The position numbers and the translations under genes are program-made. 64,000 bases of DNA from Liolophura sinensis (Eukaryota > Mollusca > Polyplacophora > Chitonida > Chitonidae), in contig NC_088305.1 in the NCBI RefSeq assembly GCF_032854445.1, forward strand, positions 12,405,606-12,469,605, in the 5' to 3' direction. The notes beneath the pieces were generated by a model that saw nothing but the letters and a program-made list of their open reading frames with translations, was not told the DNA's origin and did not search any database. Below, in pieces: positions 42,291 through 52,940 of this stretch (positions are counted from its first letter, which is position 1; each line of letters starts with the position of its first letter).

Positions 42291-42684
42291 GTACACTGTT
42301 GATACACTGCTTCCCCGAATTTCACATAGATGTTATTAAAGAGAAATTCAAGAAACTTAATGAATATGGAAACATCCCATGAATGGTAACTCTTGTGAGT
42401 AGTTGAACTGAAGAAGGCTTTGTTGCTTCGATCAATGAAATTTATGTGAGGAAGTGTAGAGAGTGGAGATGTCCATATACTGTATATATAAATGAGCGTC
42501 TAGTTTTGAGTTTTTAAGGATAAACATACTGTTTACGGCAGAATTTTTTTCAATTGCACAACAGTACTTGTTCAAAAACTACTGTAGTGCCTTCGTTAAG
42601 AGAGTAGATATACGTTTGGTGGTGCAGATTCTCTTTTCCGCAATAAGGCCAGCTTTGTGTGGAGATTTATGCATGTATGGAATC

Positions 42685-43165
42685 CAGTAGTTGTGGTATA
42701 TACGGTGTGGAAAGTGCCTTGTGGAAAGTGCCTTGATCCGTGCCTTGTGGAAAGGCACGGATATACTCCTCTGTCATGTTTGGACCCAGTAGTTGTGGTA
42801 TATCTGGTGTGACGGAAAGGCACGGATATACTCCTCTGTCATGTTTGGAATCCAGTAGTTATGGTATATCCGGTGTGACGGAAAGGCACGGATATACTCC
42901 TCTGTCATGTTTGGAATCCAGTAGTTGTGGTATATCTGGTGTGACGGAAAGGCACGAATATACTCCTCTGTCATGTTTGGACCCAGTAGTTGTGGTATAT
43001 CCGGTGTGACGGAAAGGCACGGATATACTCCTCTGTCATGTTTGGAATCCAGTACTTGTGGTATATTCGGTGTGACTGAAAGGCACGGATATACTCCTCT
43101 GTCATGTTTGAAATCCAGTACTTGTGGTATATCCGGTGTGACGGAAAGGCACGGATATACTGATG
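42685..43165. repeat. 65/66-bp tandem array
   Basis: The word GGCACGGATATACTCCTCTG recurs with spacing of 65 or 66 bases from 42756 to 43150, each unit also holding GTCATGTTTGGA and GTGGTATATCCGGTGTGACG. The one-base difference comes from GGACCC versus GGAATCC. The open frames on both strands follow from the repeat. Confidence 0.93.
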
Positions 43166-43169
43166 CCTT

Positions 43170-44278
43170 GTAACATATATCTGTATATCTTATATCTATA
43201 CATATACTAAAATCACCGTTTAGAGAAAATTCTATTGATTTGATTGGTTCAAATGCCAAACATACCAGACCGAATATGATGTGAATCAGTTTCTATATAC
43301 ACCCGGAGTAAAGGCTTGACGCGTGAATGTATCCTCCGAGGCAACACCAGACGGGCAGAGGCAAAATGTAGACAAAAAGGGAGACAGCTTTGCTTAAAAA
43401 AAGTTTTTGTTGTCTGCTTTCACCATGGCCGACGTCGGGGGAGGAAAGAAACGTTTTTTGTTTCGCACTAATAAAAATAATGTGGCCAAATGGAGAAAGT
43501 ATATAAAGTAAGAAAATAGGACAGAGTCGTGCAAAGAAAAGCAGTAAACGGTTGGAAATGCGAAAAAAATCTAATGAGCTTGCTGTTTGTTCCTACCGTG
43601 ATGAAATGACAGTTGAAATCTTTTGAAGAATTTCCTCCAGAACGATCGGGCAAAGTCCTAGGAAAAGTTTGCCTTAGTTTGAGACCTGAAAACAGGATGG
43701 GACTAAACCTTTATTCTTTGATCGACTTCGTAATTCCTAAATGTAGTTAAATCCGGCATGTCCCGACACAAATCAATCAGTTTAGTCCCTGCCTGTTGAT
43801 CACAACATCACCGTGTTGGTCGTGAACGAGAGAAATTTAACATGCACAAAGACTGAATGTTGAGTGCCGAGATTTCTCCCTAATGAGTACTGTACCATAT
43901 TATGGCAGCTCCGACGTTTAATAGCGGTACGATACAGTCAGTGAACAATAACAGCCTTCTTTCAACGCCGGAAGGATCCGAACTTCAATACCAATACGGA
44001 CTTAAAGAACAGATTTAACGATATAAAGATTCTATTTTATTGCCCACAAAAAATCAAAGCGAGACAACTTCGGTTAAGCAGTGGGTCTGACCTGGCTAGC
44101 ATCAGTTTTCTTCTGTTTCACGTCTCAAAAATGCTCTGTATAGTGATAAATTCCTTATAGGACGACCTTCCAGGGGCTTCGAATCGGAAAAATATTATCG
44201 CCCTGAGCCAAATACGTACGCGGATACCCCCGGAAAGCCGTCGTATAACAAATAATATTAGACATACAACATGTTTAT
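43170..44278. other. Intergenic, nothing firmly recognised
   Basis: A short frame starts ATGGCCGACGTCGGGGGAGG at 43425 and ends after about 28 codons; a later frame piece (PERSGKVLGKVCLSLRPENR) near 43635-43690 looks coding-like but I cannot name it. No repeats recognised. Confidence 0.35.
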
Positions 44279-44737
44279 GTAAGTAAATAAACTGGAACGC
44301 TTAAAAAAATTGGGTAAAACCTTGCTAATTATTTCATATCACGTAACAATAGCCGATAGCCGGTTGCGGATGAATGTGGAATACTGAATGGAGCACTTTC
44401 ATTGGCTGACGGAAAACTGGGTCAGGCGCACGTGGTCGAAACGGTATTTTACAAACAAAAGTGTAAAGAAAAGGAATGCAGACGTTTCAGTGAAAATTAA
44501 AAGTGCAGTTATTGAAAACTGTGCCACCCAACAGACTAGTGTAATCTTTACAGGATGAGGACGAAAGAGTAGAGTAGAGTTTGCTGACAAAGTTAGCTGA
44601 TTATCCTTGGGATTCTGTGCGGGAGTTGATGGCATCGGAGTCGTGAAAACTTTGTTTGTGTGCACTTGAACTGACCGGCCAGGGAGAGGAAGCGCGGGAG
44701 ATGGTTGACTTAAGGTGCGATTGTCCTGAAGTAAACT

Positions 44738-45540
44738 CTACATTTGCTTCTGCTCTTTGTGATCTAATTTAGAATTATACTCCTGGATGCTAGCAAGGGA
44801 TTTGTTTCCGGTGACCTGCATAATTTTATGTGGAACGATGCCAGAATTTACAAGGGTTTGGACGGTTGATTTTTAAGACCGAGTGATTAGTTTTCCGGCC
44901 TCTCAGTCCAGCAGCCTCGGCTGCCCTCTTCATTAGCTCTCCCGAACGATGCTCTCCCATTGGAGTGGAGTAATACCACACAACTGCATCAGGTTTGAGG
45001 CGACATTCGAGAATTGGTGTGAGGAAGAACGGACTGTCCGGAGACACAGACTTTTCAGGACGAGCACAAACGAACATCTTGAAAAGAGCGACGGGACACC
45101 GAGGGGCGTCTGTGTTTGGCTCGGCGTAGATGCGAGGGGTGGTCAGGCGGAGATCATCTCGTCGACTCCCGTCTCCCGTCTTGCTATCCCTTTCGGCCCA
45201 TTCCAAAAATTCACTGCCATCGGACTCCTGATTCAGGGTGACATCACCAAACTTGAGTTTCCTGTGCTCATCCCGTCCTCGGAACTAAAAAATTTTGCCA
45301 AAGACATAAAAAAGGGAGAACTGTAGGCTGTGAGGTGTGTAGGGGCCGAACTGTTTTGCCTGAAGCAACTGCTCTTCTTCCTCCGGAGAAATGCCGTCTG
45401 CCGCATGGATTTTCCGGCCCTTCCCCTGCTTCTTCAGGTCCATCTTCTTAGATGTCAGCGCCTGGCTGGCCTTGTGAAACTCACGGGATCGAAGTGAGGT
45501 AGTGTACCCGGAATCTTTAAGATGTCTGCAGACGAAATGT
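44738..45540 (-). pseudogene. Crypton-like recombinase, catalytic part with frameshifts
   Basis: Readable in order: SREFHKASQALTSKKMDLKK, QGKGRKIHAADGISPEEEEQ, GRDEHRKLKFGDVTL (catalytic Arg region), CPVALFKMFVCARPEKS, WYYSTPMGEHRSGELMKRAA, KTNHSVLK and, in another frame, a GHK-like box (here GNK) with LASIQEYNSKLDHKEQKQM and TAG at 44738-44740. Stops or shifts occur after FGKIF (about 45290) and after NHSVLK. The catalytic Tyr position follows GNK. Not functional as it stands. Confidence 0.72.
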
Positions 45541-45769
45541 TTTAAAAATTTGTTAAAGGTAAGACAATTTTATCTATTTTTTTGTTTGTTTGATTAATTC
45601 ATTAATTTATTTTTTTGCTTGTTTTTCACCGAGTAAGGAGGCCCATGTATGTTTTTGTTGGAAAGGTTATCCAAAACAATTTAACAATATTATTGTGTTC
45701 TAAACGGATGAGGTCATTGTTTCAGTCATTTTGAAAGGCGGAATAATTTTTTTATTCTTTTCTCTTTTT

Positions 45770-46174
45770 TTAACGTCTGTTAGTTGAAAGCACCTCTCGA
45801 TGCTGTTTTTTCATGGACTCGAGGGATGCTGTCTCGTACTCTGACACATCCTTCTTCCTGATTGAAACGAACATCTCAGCCAGATATTTGTTCAGATGAT
45901 TTGGAGGAATAAATTCTATCAGTCTCGGCTCCTGCTTGTTTTGCCACAAGCATCTCTGCACATTTATAACATCGCGTTTTGTGCTCACGACTGTGTTTTT
46001 CTTCTTTTGCGAATCAATAAAGGCACTCACATCATTTACTACTTCATCTCTACTGGCACTTGGTGTTGCTTCTAAAATGTTGTTCAGCTCTGGGTTATCA
46101 AATGGATCAAGTAACATGCAAATTTCAGCGTCGGTGAGATCAAAAGGGTCAGAATCTGATTGATCGGCAGCCAT
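45770..46174 (-). pseudogene. Crypton-like recombinase, N-terminal part
   Basis: ATG at 46174 opens MAADQSDSDPFDLTDAEICM. FIDSQKKKNTVVSTKRDV, IEFIPPNHLNKYLAEMFVSI and RKKDVSEYETASLESM match the conserved N-terminal core-binding region of this family. After KKQHRE a GTGCTT could be a donor, and GTCTGCAG at about 45540 a matching acceptor for the C-terminal part; without splicing the frame stops at 45770. Confidence 0.7.
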
Positions 46175-46236
46175 GCTTGTTGTGTCGTCTGCTTGTTAAC
46201 AAAATAAAAGTAGTCCGTACGTGTGACGTCACAGTT

Positions 46237-46341
46237 ACAACTGTCCAATATATTAAATTGTTATACACCTAAGTGTCCAGCACCTACTATATTATGTAGT
46301 AAACACAACTGTCCAGTATTTTTAATATATTGGACAGTTGT
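46237..46341. other. Recombination-site-like inverted motifs ACAACTGTCCA(A/G)TAT
   Basis: ACAACTGTCCAGTAT (46305-46319), a 7-base spacer TTTTAAT, then ATATTGGACAGTTGT (46327-46341) form a 15-7-15 inverted pair. A third copy is at 46237-46251 and a fourth, inverted, at 47351-47365. This architecture resembles tyrosine-recombinase crossover sites; function is inferred. Confidence 0.55.
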
Positions 46342-46401
46342 AACTGTGACGTCACACGTACGAACTACTTTTGTTTGTCAACAAGCAGACGACACAACAC
46401 G

Positions 46402-46741
46402 ATGTTCGTCCGTGCTTGTCCAGAAAAATCTGTGTCTCCGGACAGTCCGTTCTACCTCACACCAATTCCTGAATGTCGCCTCAAACCTGATGCAGCTGTG
46501 TGGTATTACTCCACTCCAATGGGAGAGCATCGTTTGGGAGAGCTAATGAAGAGGGCAGCCGAGGCTGCTGGACTGAGAGGCCGGAAAACTAATCACTCGG
46601 TCTTAAAAATCAACCGTCCAAACCCTTGCAAAATCTGGCGTCGCTCCACATAAAATTGGGCAGGTCACCGGACACAAATACCTTGCTAGCATCCAGGAGT
46701 ATGATTCTAAATTAGATCACAAAGAGCAGAAGCAAATGTAG
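46402..46741 (+). pseudogene. Truncated recombinase fragment fused to the 5' leader
   Basis: MFVRACPEKSVSPDSPFYLT, WYYSTPMGEHRLGELMKRAA and KTNHSVLK, then the same frameshift as in the longer copy, and in the next frame VTGHKYLASIQEYDSKLDHK before TAG (46739-46741). It lacks the N-terminal and Arg regions, deleted between positions equivalent to 45078 and 46174 of the longer copy. Confidence 0.72.
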
Positions 46742-47218
46742 AGTTTACTTCAGGACAATCGCACCTTCAGTCAACCATCTCCCGCGCTTCCTCTCCCTGG
46801 CCGGTCAGTTCAAGTGCACACAAAGTTTTCACGACTCCGATGCCATCAACTCCCGCACAGAATCCCAAGGATAATCAGCTAACTTTGTCAGCAAACTCTA
46901 CTCTACTCTTTCGTCCTCATCCTGTAAAGATTACACTAGTCTGTTCGGTGGCGCAGTTTTCAATAACTGCACTTAATTTTCACTGAAACGTTTGCATTCC
47001 TTTTCTTTACACTTCTGTTTGTAAAATAGCGCTTCGGCCACGTGCGCCTGACCCAGTTTTCCGTCAGCCAATGAAAGTGCTCCATTCAGTATTCCACATT
47101 CATCCGCAACCGGCTATCGGCTATTGTTACGTGATATGAAATAATTAGCACGGTTTTACCCAATTTGTTTAGCGTTCGAGTTTATTTACTTACGTTTTTG
47201 ACAAGTGGGTGTATAATA

Positions 47219-47345
47219 AATAGGTTATTGGATTATATGGTCCTGTATGGACTCGTCCTGGGCGCCGGAAAGGGACTCGCAAGCTCGCCCCTTTCCTAGG
47301 CGCCCAGGACTCGTCCATACAGGACCATACAATCCAATAACCTAT
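47219..47345. repeat. Near-perfect 127-bp hairpin
   Basis: TAGGTTATTGGATTATATGG and its continuation TCCTGTATGGACTCGTCCTG, GGCGCC are mirrored by GGCGCCCAGGACTCGTCCAT ... CAATCCAATAACCTA. The loop is about 13 bases around CTCGCAAGCTCGC. Confidence 0.9.
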
Positions 47346-47409
47346 AAAAAATATTGGACAGTTGTGTTTACTACATATTATAGTAGGCGCTGGACACTTA
47401 GGTGTATAA

Positions 47410-47960
47410 AAATAGCCTATACATACATTAAAACACATAAGATGTACAGTATTAGTCTATACATATATTAGGACACATAAAATGTACAACGTTAGTCTAT
47501 ACATGTATTAAGATACATAAGATGTACAACGTTAGTCTCGTGGCTCAGTCGGTTAGCGCGCTAGCGCAGCGTAATGACCCTTGAGTCTCTCACCAATGCG
47601 GTCGCTGTGAGTTCAAGTCCAGCTCATGCTGGCTTCCTCTCCGGTCGTACGTGGAAAGGTCTTCCAGCTACCTGCGGATGGTCGTGGGCTTCCCGCTGGC
47701 TCTGCCCTGTTTCCACACACCATAATGCTGGTCGCCGTCGTATAAGTGAAATATTCTTGAGTACGGCGTTATACACCAATAAAAAAAATAAATAAATAAA
47801 TACAACATTAGTCTGTACACATATCAAGACACATAAAATGTACAATATTAGTGTATACATATATGAGGACACATATAACATATACAATATTAGTGTATAC
47901 ATATATTAAGACATATAAGATGTACAACATCAGTTATATAAGATGAACAATATTAGCTTA
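47410..47960. repeat. 40-bp tandem repeat, split by a SINE
   Basis: TTAGTCTATACATATATTAG, GACACATAAAATGTACAAC repeated about every 40 bases before 47525 and after 47815. Confidence 0.85.
47539..47800 (+). mobile_element. SINE family A, best full-length copy
   Basis: Head CGTGGCTCAGTCGGTTAGCG with box A, box B GAGTTCAAGTCC, complete body, tail GTGAAATATTCTTGAGTACG, GCGTTATACACC and AATAAATAAATAAA. The 14-bp duplication TACAAC(G/A)TTAGTCT lies at 47525-47538 and 47801-47814, so it jumped into the 40-bp array. Confidence 0.93.
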
Positions 47961-48954
47961 TATGCTGTTAACTGTGATACATCTATGCCATGAAAATTAA
48001 CCACTTTTCCACACAGTGTTATTTATGGTCAGTGCACAGGCCTGGTATAAAATTAATTGCTTTGCTACAATTATGTACAACACACATGAAGATGGTTACG
48101 TCATTAGGAAATTCATTATGACCGTAAACACCCCATAAATTAAGTTGTTAACACGATGTTATGTCTATAGCCAATGTAAAATGATGTTTAACTGATTAAC
48201 TGCACTATAAATAAAAAAGCCAGATCCACTGGACCATTGTTTGTCTTGACGGCATATGCTGCTTGGGAAAACAGGGTGGGCTTGAAGCAAAGCAAACAAA
48301 CCATGAATCCCGTGGGTCGGAACTTGGGACTGACTGGTAGTAACTATTCCCTAACTAGCAACCATTCTACCCCATTGATAGGTGACTACCACATACAAAG
48401 ATAAACAGAGAGGACCTTTCAAGCAACATGGAGTGGGTCACGCAACATGTGTACCTCCCCAAATAATACACTGCATTGCTCTTTACTTCAGGAATTTCAA
48501 AGTATCCACATGATAGACTTGTATTTATGCTTTATATAAGTAAAAAATGATATATAAAAATCGAAATTCCCTTCAGTGAGAAAGAAGCTATTTCGGAGTG
48601 TATCGATATCAACTTTGTTATTACAAAAGTTTTATATTTCTACAAATATGTACGACTGGCAAGGATATGAAACAACTTCATGCATTCGCAGCTTTGAAAT
48701 ATCTACGTCAACTGCTGTATTTGCCGTTGAGTGGTCTAAATTTCATAACGTCCGTGGATGGGGTGACAGAGAGAATGACAGAATGCAATATACCACCTTT
48801 TTTTGCACTTCTGCTTTACTTTTGAGGATTGGATAGATTTTAACAAACCAGACGATGCTTTATGTGTAACCCGATACCCCTTAATCATGTTTCATATTAG
48901 CTGCATCGAGTTACTGAACAGGCACCGCTACGGCTGTGTTAAACCCTTGAGTCA

Positions 48955-50349
48955 CTGAAGTCACTGAATGAAGTGTCATATGCTAATCCTTCAATTTGTG
49001 GGTTGGGTATATTCAAGGTGAAACGGACTGGGGCATGCCCATTGTGATTATTGATGTCGCCTATGTCGAAAAAAGTGATGTCCTCAAAATCATCAGATAA
49101 TCTACCACACGTTTCCGGCCATTTACTATTTTCATTTCGGTTTTCTTTGTACAGAACTGTAAAAGTTTTCTTCCTCGCGTGGTAACAGTTTAGTCTTCTG
49201 TTCTTCTATCTGTTTTTATGTCAGATTCCTTACCGATCCTAGCATTTAAGTCTCCACATATGAATACCTTACCTTCCCGACCAATCGTATCAGGCGCTAA
49301 AATATTGTTCATGTATTCCCGCACATCCGTGTAACTGGGCAGGTAGTAGGTACAATGAACAGGTATGTACGCCTTCAGACGAACAGGAATTTTTTGTTTA
49401 AATTTAATCCATATTTTACCAATCTCATTTTTCTTTGAGTTGGTAGAGCGTCCGCTTCGGGAGCGGTAGATCCAGGATCAATCCTGGGTCGAGCCATACC
49501 TGAGACTTTAAAAGATGAAGTTGTAACTCCCTCGCTTGGCGTTCAGCGTGAGGGGGGTAGTGCAATGACTGGTTTACCCGTATCAGTATAATGGCTCGGG
49601 TGGGGCGGTTCACTTGCCTTCGGTAAGCCGTCTCAGTGAAGCAGTACTAGCTGAAAGAGCCTTGGAAATCCGTCCTGCGACAAGGAGGCACATTGCATGC
49701 ACCCTAAGGATTCCTTCGTCGTTATATGACTGAAAAATTGTACGAAGTTAAACCCCAAGCACTCACTCATTTTCCTTTGTATCGTGTATTTCTATTTTCC
49801 CATTCAGAGATTTTCTATAGATTAACGACACGCCATGGTGAAAGCCACTACCTCCAACTGATTTATACCCAGCAAATTCTTTTGTCGCAAATTTCTCTAA
49901 TCTCCGTTCAATAGCTTCGTCCACCTCTGCAAAATTGCATTCTCCCGGATTGGTTTCTGATAAAATATTAACGTGGCGGTTTTATCATGTCGATAAATAA
50001 TCATCATTATGTAATTTTCCTCTGAGGCCATTAATATTCATAAATATCACACCATAAAGCGCAGATTTCCATCGTCTGCTTGATTTTCTGCACCCAGGTC
50101 TGTAGGATGAGGCATTTAGTTTTTATAGAATTCATTACTTTTTCCCATGGCCATATCACACACTTTGCGAGAGTTAAAGGCGACCATTATTGGTCTTTGA
50201 ACTACGAGGCTTTCATGTCCAATTATCCAAGCATCTGTTTCGGACGTGTCACTTCTGACAACATTACCCATTCCTAAACTTTTCCGGCAGTATTTCAAAA
50301 AGTTTTTTTTTTCACTAATGTGCCTCCTTGTTGCTGGACAGATTTCCAC
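48955..50349 (-). pseudogene. Non-LTR retrotransposon remnant: ORF1-like end and endonuclease domain
   Basis: Minus strand. 50349-50116 holds VRSDTSETDAWIIGHESLVV, QRPIMVAFNSRKVCDMAMG, like the RRM/transposase-22 type domain of LINE ORF1. The endonuclease begins near 50075 (MNINGLRGKLHNDDYLS), continues with ILSETNPGE (catalytic Glu) and VGGSGFHHGVSLIYRKSLNG, is interrupted by a SINE at 49438-49766, and resumes with VRLKAYIPVHCTYYLPSYTD, FICGDLNARIG (catalytic Asp/Asn) and NGHAPVRF. No reverse transcriptase follows. Shifts and stops are present. Confidence 0.68.
49438..49766 (+). mobile_element. SINE family B, full length, inside LINE remnant
   Basis: AGTTGGTAGAGCGTCCGCTT, GATCAATCCTGGGTCGAG head, GTATAATGGCTCGGGTGGGG body, GACAAGGAGGCACATTGC, tail CATTCGT-type ATATGACTGAAAAATTG and GTTAAACCCCAAGCACTCAC. 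Duplication TCATTTT(T/C)CTTTG lies at 49425-49437 and 49767-49779. Confidence 0.92.
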
Positions 50350-50602
50350 AGCTCTTTTATCTAATGCTGCGGAGACAACTTACCGAAGCAAATAAGCCGC
50401 CCCGTCCCGCCCCGACCATTATACTGATACGGGTAAACCAGTCGTTGCACTAGCCCTTTAATGCTGAACGCCACGGAAGTTACAACTTCCTGTTTTAGGA
50501 TCTTAGGTTTGACTCAATCCAGGATTGACCCAGGATCTACCACTCCTGAAGCAGACGCTCTACCAACTGTTCTACTGAGTGAGTGCTTGGGGTTTAACAT
50601 CG
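50312..50602 (-). mobile_element. SINE family B, inverted
   Basis: GTGCCTCCTTGTTGCTGGAC, CATTATACTGATACGGGTAA, GGATTGACCCAGGATCTACC, then a displaced tail piece GAGTGAGTGCTTGGGGTTTA. The tail order is rearranged. Confidence 0.75.
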
Positions 50603-52690
50603 TACTGGGGCAGCTGTATGTTGTACAGATGTGAAGTGCACTTAACTAAATAAGTTAGTCCATAAATTATGAAATAAATACATCAGTAAATAAAACAACA
50701 CAGACGACACCAATGGCTTTGTATTTATGGTACATATTTGAGTTCGGATTTACAATCTGATTTTTGTGCCAATGTCAAATTTCTGCATTATAGACAGTTT
50801 ATGTCCATTTCTAGTCTAAATATGCATGTTAGCGCTTTTTGCTGCACAGGTACGTACCGATTACTTTTTCACATCGGCTTAGGCCTATCAAAAGTCCGAG
50901 TGTAGGCGAGAGGCAGCAGGGCAGAAATGCTATAAGGATGCCTGTAAATTGTCTGCAAAGTTATATTGAGTAGAATCACATACATGTATATTGTGGAACA
51001 AACTATTAAGGTAATTATATTAATTACAATTATAGTACGAATCTTGATGAATATAAATGTTGGCTTTTAATTTTGAATTATGGGATTTGGTTGCGTAAAA
51101 AATGGCCACACTAAAATATTGTTCAACAAAGAAAAGCAAGCAAAGTAAAATTTATTTCTTTTCAAATTTATTTTATTTGAAAAACACAGCTAGGTTCTAT
51201 CCAAACCAAAATTAGGTTCTTTTCAAAGCGTAGTTATCCCTCAAAGAAATGTTTATTCTAAACCAATGTTAATGTCCATTTTAAGCAAAACTTGGCATAG
51301 TTAATCACTCGGTAAACTTACAAGTACATGAATGATTTATAACCAGGCAGATGTTCCTCTTTACTGCGTCTGCCAACGGACAACACCCCGTCCACCAGGG
51401 AGGCTTGGGCCTGAGAATGCCGAACATCCATATAATGACCGAGCAACCTTCTGACGACATTCTGGCGCGGCTGTTGACATCTAAGCAAGTTAAATGTTAG
51501 TCTTTAGTCACAGTCACTACACTGTCCTTGATATTGGTTTAATGACCATCAAAAGGAATATGCATCTCTCACTGATTAAGAGAAATGGATAACTTGCCCT
51601 TCGCCAAATCCTTTGTATGGAATCATTTACGCCACCTTATTTTAGGCAAAACAATGAGCTATATAACAACAAAAAAGGCAAACGTCATCTAAAAGCTTTC
51701 CGGTGGTTACGACAATCGTCACTAAAGTACGAAAAAAAACCCTGCTCATGTTCCTCCGTAGACAATGTGTATCTGACGATTTGCTTGACCTCATCTATAT
51801 CGCATTAAGCTTTTTTGTAGGCCACAACTTGCTTTGACGTTATATACGCTTGGGGAGTATCACACATAGTGAAGGATTGTTTAGGCGAAGACAAACACCA
51901 TTTTAACTACTTGCAATCTACAGTTACGGCCAGGCTCCAGGGATTAATACATGCATAGAGCATTCATAAAAGGGTACTTCTTGAAGATATTGCTTATACA
52001 ATCGTTAACAGGATGTCTTACCTTTTATTCAAAGCATCAAGTACACACACAGTGAAGCATATATGATCGAGAAAAAGGAGAGGAAAAAGCCTGAAGGCAT
52101 TCATGTCTGGGTCGTTCACTTATCGTCAACAACAAATGATTGACATCAACAAAGGACTACAAAAGAGATGACGTCATCTAATTAATGAATTGTGACTTGA
52201 TATTACAGCCCGTTATTGTGACGTGTTGCATAGTAATGACGCTACCCACTCTGTGCGCAAAGTAAGTTTCATTTGCTGTACTACTTAGAAACCAAAATAA
52301 AGCTTCCTGACGTGTGTCCCCAAAAGTGTCTTAAAACAATAAAATTTGTTTACGGACGACTGTTCAATGTTTCGCACCAAATGTGTGGGTTTTTATCTAA
52401 TTAGAAGCAAAAGTTTCTCAGAATTTCATTTCATTGAATAAAACTGGAGTTCTGTGTTAAATTACGCTTTAACGTCCCTAATTCGTTAGTTGTGAAGGTC
52501 TTACGCAGAACGAGGGCGAAGTAATAAACCAGAAACACACAAATGCGTCATGAACAATGTAGCGGATTTTCTATTACTCGTATATGTGAGAAACCAGGAA
52601 TACTGGTATTCAAATGCTGTTTTATACCAGGTGTCTTTGTAGAAACCATATGTCAGAGCCTGAGAGGATTTTCTGAATTCTGTTATGATC
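50603..52690. other. Intergenic, nothing recognised
   Basis: AT-rich with short frames only. No SINE head or coding domain seen. Confidence 0.45.
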
Positions 52691-52707
52691 TTCAGATAAA
52701 TAAGCAG

Positions 52708-52940
52708 TTCAGTTCTGTAAATCCCGTTGTGTTTCAGTTTTGTAAATCATGTTGTGTTTCAGATTTGTAAATCATGTTGGGTTTCAGTTCTGTAAATCCT
52801 GTTGTGTTTCAGTTCTGTAAATCCTGTTGTCTTTCAGTTTTGTAAATCCTGTTGTCTTTCAGTTTTGTAAATCCTGTTGGGTTTCAGTTCTGTAAATCCT
52901 CTTGTGTTTCAGTTCTGTAAATCCTCTTGTGTTTCAGTTT
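52708..52940. repeat. 25-bp tandem repeat
   Basis: TTTCAGTTCTGTAAATCCTG followed by TTGTG, about nine copies at 25-base spacing (for example 52807, 52832, 52857). Confidence 0.9.

Larger units (their letters stand above)
44279..46260 (-). mobile_element. Crypton-like tyrosine-recombinase element, longer copy
   Basis: On the minus strand: a 5' segment with the ACAACTGTCCAATAT motif, an N-terminal frame (46174-45770) and a C-terminal part (about 45540-44738), then 3' sequence to about 44279. Its 5' end and its C-terminal/3' part recur in inverted orientation at 46320-47190. Cryptons are DNA transposons mobilised by a tyrosine recombinase; the assignment rests on protein similarity recalled from KIAA1958/DUF3504-type proteins. 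Confidence 0.7.
46261..47409 (+). mobile_element. TIR-bounded deletion derivative of the Crypton-like element
   Basis: Bounded by 59-bp inverted repeats: 46261-46319 (TTATACACCTAAGTGTCCAG ...) and 47351-47409 (... CTTAGGTGTATAA). Inside: the 5' segment of the longer copy (46320-46401), its catalytic C-terminal part fused at the ATG (46402-46741), its 3' part (to about 47190), and an added hairpin (47219-47345). Total 1,149 bp. No clear target-site duplication beyond TA. Confidence 0.75.

Noticed and set aside
42740-43259. 161-codon minus-strand and 82-89-codon plus-strand frames
   Set aside because: Follow the 65/66-bp array; frame switches at each 65-bp unit.
52708-52940. CRISPR-like regular repeats
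   Set aside because: Units are contiguous without unique spacers, in an intron-bearing animal genome.
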